From Isoetes taiwanensis (lineage: Eukaryota; Streptophyta; Lycopodiopsida; Isoetales; Isoetaceae), in the NCBI GenBank assembly GCA_021234155.1, contig JAJEKV010000047.1:4041323-4105322 (forward strand): a DNA stretch of 64,000 nt, given 5' to 3'. The first letter of the stretch is position 1; each line of letters opens with the position of its first letter. The notes beneath the pieces are model-generated. The model was not told the origin of the DNA and searched no databases. It saw only the letters and a list, made by a program, of their open reading frames with translations. Shown in pieces: positions 57,115 to 64,000 of this stretch. The translations under genes were made by a program, and so were the position numbers.

Positions 57115-58522
57115 TATCTTGAAGGGACCTTCCCACCTAGGAGCGAATTCCCGATGCGAAGCTTGGCTTGCTTCACTTTAATCTTGAGCCACACATTGTC
57201 CCCTACCTGGAATTCTCTTACGGTCCTATGCCTGTCGGCTACACTCTTATGCCGACTCCTTGCTGCTAGGAGGTATCCCCTTACCTCTTCCATCAGCTAT
57301 TGCATATTCGAAAGCATTTGCTGGGAGACTTCCACTTTTGACACTGGATTGTGCTATGTATCTGGGGTGAGACACTGACACCCATAATTAATCATGAAAG
57401 GGGACATCTGGGACGATTCTTGGCTGGTGCTGTTATATGCGAACTCCACCAAGTGGATGAAATCATCCCACTTAGACTGCTTGTTCCAAACATAATTCCT
57501 TAGCATGTCCTCTATGATCCAGTTGGTTCACTCCGTCTGACCATCCGTCTGAGGATGATACGCTGTACTCATGGAGAGCTTCATCTGAATTGTGCTGAAC
57601 AAATGCGCTCATGAACTTTGAATCTCTATCTGAAATTATTTCGCTTGGCATCCTGTGGAGTCAAAAAATCTCCTTAATGAACAATACGGCAGCATCTAGT
57701 GCCATGTCCGTGGTTCTACAAAGCACAAAATGTGCCAACTTGGGCAGCTTGTCCACTACCACCATCAAAGAATCTTTGCCTCTTATAGTTCTTGGGAGCC
57801 TGGTGATAAAGTCCATGCTAATAACTTCCCATTTCGCATTCGGCACAGACAATGTCTCTAAAGCTCCAGGAATTCAGAGTTGCTCTGCCTTCATCTGCTG
57901 ACACAGCTGGCACTGCGTATATACTTAGCTATTTGCTTCTTCATGTCAAGTAACTACTCCTGATCTTAAAATATGTCTTCATGAACCCTGCATGTCCGGC
58001 TATTGGGCTTTTGTGTGTGTCATGGAGTATCAACTTCCTAACTCCTGATGACTCCGGCATACACAATTTATTCTTGTGTTATAGTAGGTTACCTTCCTTC
58101 TTAAAATGTTTGAAGGTTTCCCTGGGGTTTCCCTCTCTTTGTCTGTTCTTGCCTCCTTGGAGAGGCTTGCCTACACTTCCGTGAAGTCGCCGTCTAATGG
58201 CAAGTTTCCTTAATCCTCTTGCCATACTCACTAGTGAGTGTCGATATGGCATTGCCGGGCTTGTAGATTATCTCGAAGTCGTACTCCTCAAGAAATTCCA
58301 TCCACCTCCTTTGTCTTAGATTTAGGAGTGGTTGTATAAAGATATACTGGAGGCTTTGGTGGTCTGTGTCCAATTGGAACTTCCTACCCAACAAAGAATG
58401 CCTCCAGATCCTTAGGGCTCTCACTATGGCTAAGAGCTCTTGGTCATGAGTAGGGTAGCGCTGCTTGGCGCCGTTCATCTTCTTTGAATCATACGCAACT
58501 ACCCTTCCTTCTTGCATAAGGG
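56746..58522 (-). mobile_element. Truncated Ty3/gypsy chromovirus pol (RNase H, integrase, chromodomain)
   Basis: Reading right to left: RNase H (58517-58194: RVVAYDSKKMNGAKQRYPTH, then ELLAIVRALRIWRHSLLGRK and FQLDTDHQSLQYIF), integrase core (57852-57661: WEVISMDFITRLPRTIRGKD, then SLMVVVDKLPKLAHF), a degraded middle with DGQTE, the C-terminal RHKSVADRHRTVREFQVGDN block, the GPY/F-like AYKFNLPAHLKVHKVFHVSL and a chromodomain (YLVKWKHLPVEDATW). RNase H is the most N-terminal part left; RT, protease and gag are missing. Stops and frameshifts separate all domains. The chromodomain would normally guide integration to marked heterochromatin. Sequence is cut at about 58522, where a poly(C) stretch follows. 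Confidence 0.9.
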
Positions 58523-58839
58523 GGTGGATTCACGCTATAGTGGATCAGTTTTGGTGTCCCCCATGTCCCCCCCTCCCCCCCCCCAAATAGCTTAAAAGTA
58601 TAGCTTGTATTTGTGGTTTAAGAAATGCATTTGTGGTTTGAGAATTTGTATAACATTGATTACGTTGATGCCTTTTCCAGTAACCGATGAGTAATTCTAA
58701 TAATAACCAACCACTTCATTAATAATGGAGGGAATCCTTTCAAATGCTCAAACGGTGGAAACGTAGAGGGAGTTTGTTCCTCATTCTTTTGCTCAGTATT
58801 ATTTTGGTAAGTCTACAGTGTGAAGCACATTTCTGAAAA
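58523..58839. other. No gene; break of the chromovirus and a poly(C) stretch
   Basis: Contains cccccctcccccccccc at about 58569. No recognised coding sequence. Confidence 0.4.
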
Positions 58840-59127
58840 ATGGAGAAGAAAGATGTATTCTTAGATATGGCAGATGAAGAAATCCAGAACATCCAGAATG
58901 AAGATCCATTTGTTAAGGTGAGTTTGAGATCATTGTTGAAAGAAATTCAATCTGGGGAAGTTTCAGATTGTGGTTTAGAACATGCAACTATTTCTAGTGT
59001 CAATCTTGAGAATGCAGATGATATATCAATCGGTCATGATCCTAGTATTGTGGACAATACTATAAAGAATATCAAGAAGAGAAAAAAGAGAGATACAGAG
59101 CAAGAACATCTGAAGAAACAAAGATAG
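58840..59127 (+). CDS. Unrecognised small ORF, acidic then basic
   Basis: A 95-codon frame starts MEKKDVFLDMADEEIQNIQN and ends NIKKRKKRDTEQEHLKKQR. The basic end resembles a nuclear-localisation or DNA-binding tail. The frame appears to have continued: after the stop, RKRQKEANEALVKIGGQDGL is readable to about 59215. No family recognised. It may be part of a decayed transposon accessory gene. Confidence 0.3.
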   Translation: MEKKDVFLDMADEEIQNIQNEDPFVKVSLRSLLKEIQSGEVSDCGLEHATISSVNLENADDISIGHDPSIVDNTIKNIKKRKKRDTEQEHLKKQR

Positions 59128-59229
59128 AGAAAAAGACAAAAAGAAGCTAATGAGGCATTGGTGAAGATTGGAGGTCAAGATGGGTTGGATAAAAGTGGTG
59201 CAACAAAAGGAGAGTAGTGTTAAACACCG

Positions 59230-59824
59230 CAATTCATTCTTGAGGCAAACAAAAACAATGAATCTCCGTTAAACAAGAAATATTGATTGATGTACTAGAA
59301 CATAAAGCTATGGAAGAGATAGTTGGGGATCTCTTGAAGAATCTGAAGCAAAAACAACCATAATAGATAATATCAGAGATTCAATCCATATCATGAAGCA
59401 ATCAACTAGTCTAGATTGTATGGTCTGCTAAAAATCTTGTTTAGCAATGGCAATAGGCAATGAACGTAAAAGCAGCTACGTAAAAATGGGAAAAGTTCTT
59501 GATGTTCATCCAAGAAATTTGACTCTTTGCAAAGAGAGACAAAATTTGAGATAAATTGCAATTCAGGAAAATGGGTGTACTATAGAAGGGGAAGAAGATG
59601 TGATTCCATTTCTGATTACGTCATTGCTCTTGTACAGGATTTTGGATTTCTAATACTAGGGTCTCTCCAAACACAAAGGATGTGAAATCTAGGAGACTTG
59701 AAAGAAATATCGAGAAAGAGCATGCTACACATTACTTAGAGCAAAGCCAAGTTAGTTACTACTCTATTATCTATCTACTCTTTCAAGCTTGATTTGATCA
59801 CGCTTTTCTCTAGATCCTCCTCAG
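59230..59824. other. No recognisable gene
   Basis: Possible decayed continuation of the frame above (a readable block MGKVLDVHPRNLTLCKERQ near 59488), interrupted by stops. No family identified. Confidence 0.35.
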
Positions 59825-60099
59825 AATGATTATAGATTGTGTATTGTAGATAGTATATTATAGTTTTAGATCCAAGATAGATTGCATTATGGTTGGAATA
59901 GATTGTGGTTTTGGATTACATTGTGTTAGATTAAACTGTGGTTCAAGTCATATTGTGATTCGTTGCATTGTGGTTTAAACTTGGTTGTGGTTGTAGATTA
60001 CATTGTGGTTCTAGATTATGGTTTTGATTAGATTGTGGTTTTGGATTGGAATGTGGTTTTTGGTTTCAAGTTTCTTGTGATTGTGGTTGTGGATTACAT
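59825..60099. repeat. Degenerate minisatellite of gattgtggttttggatta type
   Basis: About 12-15 imperfect units with words attgtggtt, ggattacattgtggtt and ttagattgtg. The copia LTR begins exactly at its right edge, so the copia inserted into this repeat; the base before the LTR gives a likely target duplication ending tacat. Confidence 0.85.
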
Positions 60100-60684
60100 T
60101 GTTGGAAATTCAAGGCAACAGAAGATAAACTCAATCTATTCTTGAACTTACCGGGCAAAATTTCCTTCTTAGCAAAGCTTCTTTTTCTCTGATACAAACT
60201 GGCTGCGGTACCTGCAGCAGGATCCAATCAGCTTGGGATCTGACAATCCCACACACCAGCACCCAATCTGGGTTTCACAATCTGGCTTTCCAATCCAGGG
60301 CTCTGACAGTAATTTCGACTGCAGGAACTTCGACTGCAGCAGACAACTTCATATCCGACTGCAACACTCAGTCCGGATTCCAAAAGCAGGCGACAGAAGG
60401 CTTTCTGCCCCAACCGACTGCAACAATCTCCACCTGGAATATCGATTTCGGCTATTCAAGCTCGGGCTTCAACCTTCGATTCTTCAGTTTGCTGTTTCCA
60501 CCTGCATTCCACCGCGTGCCTCTCCCTTCCGCCTCTAAGTATTCTTCCCCGTTCCTTTTTCGGGCAGACCCATCTTTTATTCCAGACCCACCGACATTTC
60601 TAATGCCACGTCATCATCAAATAATAGTCATTAATCTGTTAAATGCTGGATGTTAAATGCAGACCCATGTGAACATTTTCAACA
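60100..60684 (-). repeat. 3' LTR of the copia element (585 bp)
   Basis: Plus-strand ends are TGTTGGAAATTC and CATTTTCAACA, giving TG…CA with short inverted ends (TGTTG/CAACA). A polypurine tract (GCTGAGGGGGAG on the minus strand, 60696-60685) immediately precedes it in element sense. The partner LTR is outside the window. Confidence 0.82.
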
Positions 60685-60691
60685 CTCCCCC

Positions 60692-62920
60692 TCAGCCAGC
60701 ATTTATCGGTTTAATACCTATGGCATCTCGAAAATATCCATGCTTACTTTCGGCCAATGCTTTTGTTAATATGTCTGCTTCTTGTTTAGCAGTAGGAATA
60801 TATTGCAGATCAACTTCGCCGGCTACCACTTTCTCTCTTATAAAATGATAATGCAGATCAATGTGCTTTGTTCTTGAGTGCAATACTGGATTTTTAGCAA
60901 TTGCTATGCAACTTTTATTGTCACAATACAACTTTGTTGGGCAGTTCTGTTTCTCTCCCAATTCCTGCAATAATCGCCTCAACCAAATTATTTCTCTGCT
61001 CGCCAAGGAGGCAGACACGTACTCCGACTCAGCACTTGACATAGCCACACAATTTTGTTTTTTACTACACCAAGAAATCACTGCACCATTAAGTTTACAC
61101 AAGTATCCTGTTGTGGACTTTCGTTCATCAAGGTCTCCTGCCCAATCCGCATCTGTATAACCAGTCAATTCCGCATAGCCAACTACTTTAGGATTACTGT
61201 CAAAGCTTTTAGCATAGCAAATACCATGGTGCATCGTACCTTTCAAGTACCTAAGAATACGCTTAGCAGCAACCCAATGTTCCCATCCTGGGTTATTCAG
61301 ATATCTACTCAACAAATTTACACCAAATGCAATATCCGGTCTCGTGGCATTTGCCACGTAAAGCAAACTTCCGATAAGTTCCCTATATGGTATTCCTTGC
61401 ATTTTCTTTTTCTCCTCCTCAGTCATCGGGGACAAATCTCCAGAAATTCTCTTACTAACCACAAGAGGAGTCGGCACTGGTTTACATTCACCCATAGAAA
61501 AAGTATCCAACATCTTCTTAATATACTGCACTTGTGTTAAAGCCAATTCTCCAGTTTGTCTATCTCTATAAACCTCCATGCCCAAAAGTTTTTTTAGTTT
61601 ACCAAGATCACTCATCTGAAATCTACCTCTCAACACATTTTTGCACTCATCCATAAACTTTCTGTCACTAGCACTCATAACACAATCATCTACATACAAT
61701 GCTATGATGCAAAATTTATCATCTACCCTTTTAATGTAGAGATTACCTTCACTTTGCAACTTTTCAAACCCCTGCGATAACAGAAAGCTATTCATGCATA
61801 CGTACCACTGTCTAGCTGCTTGCCTAAGCCCATACACTGCCTTTTTCAATTTGCAGACCTTATTTCCTTGCACCTCAAATCCGACTGGTTGCTCCATATA
61901 AATCTCCTCTTCTAAATCCCCATTGAGAAAAGCCGTTTTTACGTCCATATGGTCGAGCTCTAAATCATGCTCAACTGCTATAGCAATCAAAGCCCGCAAA
62001 CTTGTTAGTTTAACAATAGGGGAAAAGGTGTCATGATAATCTTTACCAGCTTCTTGAGTAAATCCTCGAGCCACCAATCTAGCTTTATATCTTTCAATGT
62101 TTCCATCAGCTCCCTTTTTTATTTTAAAGATCCATTTACATCCGACCACATTTTTACCTTTTGGCCTGGGTGTGAGATCATAGGTACCTGTCTGCTTGAA
62201 CGACTCGAGTTCTTCTTGCATGGCTTTCCTCCACTTGTCTGCATTAGGAGAATTGACAGCCTCATCATAAGTTTCAGGTTCTTTAACACACAGCATTGCT
62301 GGCCGTTGCTCCTGCGTGTTTCTTCCAAGTTCATAGGCTTCAAATTTCTTTGGAAGTCTGCGCTCACGAGTGCTCCTCCCATGCTCATCTCTTCCATACT
62401 TCGATATATCAATGGGAGCTTCTTGTTTCAGCCTTTCTGCATCAGTTTTGCGGCTATGAACTTGAATTTCTTCTACTGGCTGTTGTTCTTCCACAGTAAC
62501 ATCTTCTATACCATTCTCTCCCTCTTCTACTACATGTTCTTCTGTGTCACTACTTCCTATTTCTATAGGGCTTTCCATACCTCCATCCTGTACTTGAATT
62601 CCTGTTTCATTTTCATCATCATCTTCATCGTCAAACCATCCCTCTGGTGCCCAGGGCTGCATTTTCTCTTTTTCTTCTGACACATCACTTTTAATTGCCC
62701 TATCTTTATAAAATTTAGTTTCGTCAAATACCACATCCCGACTTATATAAATTTTCCTGGTTTTAGGATCATATAGTCTGTATCCTTGGTCCTCATACCC
62801 AACCAAATATGTTTCTATGCTACGATCATCTAGTTTGGACCGCAACTCTTCTGGCACATGCATATACCCTAAACAACCATATGCACGCCAGCCTCTCTTC
62901 TGATTGTTTTTACCGACCAT
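60692..62920 (-). CDS. Copia pol: integrase end, reverse transcriptase and RNase H
   Basis: A 742-codon open frame ending GIKPINAG at the PPT. From the N-terminus: integrase tail and the YGCLGYMHVPEELRSKLDDR/VGYEDQGYRLYDP block, an acidic linker, then the RT: ARLVARGFTQEAGKDYHDTF, HMDVKTAFLNGDLEEEIYME, catalytic YVDD (ALYVDDCVMSA), then LGKLKKLLGMEVYRDRQTGE. RNase H follows with TDADWAGDLDERKSTTGY, AMSSAESEYVSASLA, LYCDNKSCIAIAKNPV and SRTKHIDLHYHFIREKV, i.e. all catalytic acidic residues. The frame has no stops, so decay after insertion is slight. The called start at 62920 is arbitrary because the frame is entered by frameshift from integrase. Confidence 0.93.
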   Translation of the reverse strand: MVGKNNQKRGWRAYGCLGYMHVPEELRSKLDDRSIETYLVGYEDQGYRLYDPKTRKIYISRDVVFDETKFYKDRAIKSDVSEEKEKMQPWAPEGWFDDEDDDENETGIQVQDGGMESPIEIGSSDTEEHVVEEGENGIEDVTVEEQQPVEEIQVHSRKTDAERLKQEAPIDISKYGRDEHGRSTRERRLPKKFEAYELGRNTQEQRPAMLCVKEPETYDEAVNSPNADKWRKAMQEELESFKQTGTYDLTPRPKGKNVVGCKWIFKIKKGADGNIERYKARLVARGFTQEAGKDYHDTFSPIVKLTSLRALIAIAVEHDLELDHMDVKTAFLNGDLEEEIYMEQPVGFEVQGNKVCKLKKAVYGLRQAARQWYVCMNSFLLSQGFEKLQSEGNLYIKRVDDKFCIIALYVDDCVMSASDRKFMDECKNVLRGRFQMSDLGKLKKLLGMEVYRDRQTGELALTQVQYIKKMLDTFSMGECKPVPTPLVVSKRISGDLSPMTEEEKKKMQGIPYRELIGSLLYVANATRPDIAFGVNLLSRYLNNPGWEHWVAAKRILRYLKGTMHHGICYAKSFDSNPKVVGYAELTGYTDADWAGDLDERKSTTGYLCKLNGAVISWCSKKQNCVAMSSAESEYVSASLASREIIWLRRLLQELGEKQNCPTKLYCDNKSCIAIAKNPVLHSRTKHIDLHYHFIREKVVAGEVDLQYIPTAKQEADILTKALAESKHGYFRDAIGIKPINAG

Positions 62921-63475
62921 ACCTCTTCAGGAATTCTTCCTTGGATACCAGCAGACGGCAATTTATTTTGAATGTAACATGCAGCCTGAACCGCTTCTGC
63001 CCAGAGATAGTTAGGCAACCCTGCATGTTTTAACATAGATCTTACCGCGTTCATAAGGGTCCTGTTTTTTCTCTCCGCGATGCCATTCTGCTGCGGCGTA
63101 TATCTGCACGTAAATTGACGCCTAATTCCTTTCTCACGACAAAACTGCATGAATGGCCCAGACAAACATTCTCCCCCTGAATCCGAGCGCAAGCGTTTCA
63201 ACTTCCTAGACGTCTCGTTAAACTTCGCTAGATACAATTGGAATGCACGGAATGCTTGATCCTTCGATTTCAAAAATAACATTTTGTTCTCCGGAAAAAT
63301 CATCAATAAATGTGATGAAATATGTCTTGCCACTCATACTCAACAACGCATCGGTCCGCTTTCGTCAGTATATACCAAATTCAAGAGTCCCAAAGTTTTG
63401 GCAAACACGGGCTTAAAATTACGTCTAGTTTGCTTCCCAAGCATACAACCACGACAAATTTTGTGCTCTTCTGCG
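62869..63475 (-). pseudogene. Copia integrase core, frameshifted
   Basis: Catalytic-core residues are visible: YTDESGPM (first Asp, about 63374), then LRSDSGGECLSGPFMQFCRE (second Asp, about 63185) and TPQQNGIAERKNRTLMNAVR (Glu, about 63075). The core meets the RT frame by a shift near 62918 (IPEEVWS then GKNNQKRG). Another frame change lies near 63300-63340, next to the phrase KSKDQAFRAFQLY. The integrase would insert the cDNA; here it is broken. Confidence 0.88.
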
Positions 63476-63476
63476 A

Positions 63477-63665
63477 TTATCTTTGTTTAGGCAAATCTTC
63501 TACCAAATTATGTTTGCTCATGATTTTTATGGTTGCATCATTTACATGGCCAAGTCCGAGATGCCACAAATCTAATAAATTAACACTTCCAACACAAGGC
63601 ACGACATCCAAGCAATACAATTTCCCTTTTTTTCTTGCATATATCCTTCTACCGTTACCCACCAT
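63477..63665 (-). pseudogene. Copia GAG-pre-integrase and zinc-finger region
   Basis: MVGNGRRIYARKKGKLYCLD then LLDLWHLGLGHVNDATIKIM SK gives the two His of the HHCC zinc finger. The Cys pair (ICRGCMLGKQTRR) lies just downstream in another frame (about 63460-63425). This is the normal region between protease and integrase core. Confidence 0.85.
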
Positions 63666-63717
63666 TTCACAACCATAAGAATCAAAATTTACTTTATATC
63701 CCGAAGTCTACTAAGTC

Positions 63718-63975
63718 TCAGAATGAAATCAAGTTAAATAACATACCGTGAGTATATAAAGCATTCTCCAAACATATTTTATCTTCACCTTCATGATAAA
63801 ACTCCAACTTTCCACATCCTTTTACTTCATGCAAATGCCCATTTCCCATCTGTACACATGGTGTGCGAGACTCTCTTATAGTTTTCATCAATTTCTCCGA
63901 AGCAATCAACTTGTTCTCTCAAACTCTTGAGTCAATGGTCGATTGAACTGCCGCTTGCGGCGAACTTGTTTCCAT
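63718..63975 (-). pseudogene. Copia gag start fused to protease end by a large deletion
   Basis: From ATG at 63975: METSSPQAAVQSTIDSRV then a stop. Sixteen or so codons later comes VQMGNGHLHEVKGCGKLEFY and ENALYTHGMLFNLISF, the C-terminal half of a copia protease and start of the GAG-pre-integrase. The whole capsid, the zinc knuckle and the protease active site (DSGA) are missing, so about 1 kb was deleted. Confidence 0.75.
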
Positions 63976-63983
63976 AATTATGA

Positions 63984-64000
63984 CACTTGCTCGATACCAC
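63984..64000 (-). other. Probable copia primer-binding site at the window edge
   Basis: GTGGTATCGAGCAAGTG on the minus strand resembles the initiator-Met PBS (TGGTATCAGAGC) with a one-base deletion. It lies 9 bases before the gag ATG side and just at the window end, so the 5' LTR should end at or just beyond 64000. Confidence 0.65.

Larger units (their letters stand above)
60100..64000 (-). mobile_element. Ty1/copia retrotransposon, 5' LTR outside the window
   Basis: Reads right to left: PBS (64000-63984), gag/protease remnant, integrase, RT, RNase H, PPT and 3' LTR (60684-60100). Copia gene order (integrase before RT) is clear. The RT/RNase H frame is intact for 742 codons, while integrase is frameshifted and most of gag and protease is deleted, so this copy cannot move alone. 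The second LTR should begin just past position 64000. Confidence 0.93.

Overview
The window looks like nuclear DNA of a land plant with a large, repeat-rich genome. The signs are plant-type Ty1/copia, Ty3/gypsy chromovirus and LINE elements, a plant F-box gene, and broken pieces of plant genes with spliceosomal introns (pyridoxal kinase, PYG7, class III peroxidase, BTB/MATH, mitochondrial-type KAS and others). The species cannot be read from the sequence. Dense (GA)n tracts and many decayed LINEs would suit a seed-free plant such as a fern, but that is a guess. Only one complete, undamaged host gene is seen: an intronless F-box gene at 27371-28585 (minus).

Layout. 1-15.9 kb is a LINE field. 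A minus-strand LINE (ORF1 plus ORF2) fills 1-4381. LINE fragments follow between four long (GA)n tracts (4.38-7.63 kb), in the same orientation and joined end to end through these tracts. A decayed plus-strand LINE (about 7.7-10.27 kb) meets a minus-strand LINE tail to tail at 10.27 kb. That second LINE is split in two (10269-11394 and 15277-15915) by a 3.9-kb insertion. The insertion is made of two tandem units with shared ends and carries a TATA-containing end sequence.

16-43.3 kb is a graveyard of host gene fragments: pyridoxal kinase (16.4), an unidentified multi-exon gene (17.6-18.3), PYG7-like TPR protein (19.2-21.5), peroxidase (30.0), BTB/MATH BPM (30.3), dymeclin (31.5 and 32.2), tubulin-folding cofactor D (33.7), a stress-responsive A/B-barrel protein (35.6, minus), possibly separase (36.2-36.7, minus), and 3-oxoacyl-ACP synthase (41.7-43.3). 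Most lie on the plus strand and keep introns, so they are not processed retrocopies. A Helitron-type 3' end at 22426-22453 has the same family signature as the end of a precisely bounded Helitron at 55335-55362, which suggests Helitron transport for at least some fragments. A 2.3-kb fold-back array of tRNA-like (A box/B box) units sits at 22934-25238, inside a duplicated exon.

43.3-49.6 kb holds no convincing gene, but has a 234-bp TIR element and a near-perfect 99-bp hairpin (46.5-46.8 kb). 49.6-58.5 kb is nested LTR elements. A gag-only LTR retrotransposon (50962-56104, minus, TSD cacag) has one LTR split by a 1770-bp Helitron that carries 1.5 kb of almost pure purine sequence. To its right lies a truncated chromovirus (56746-58522). 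60100-64000 is most of a Ty1/copia element (minus), with one 585-bp LTR, an intact RT/RNase H frame, a frameshifted integrase and a large gag/protease deletion. The window ends at its primer-binding site.

The genes do not form a host pathway. The content is successive transposition, nesting and capture. Assignments rest on recognised protein motifs and on repeats seen by eye; no alignment was run.
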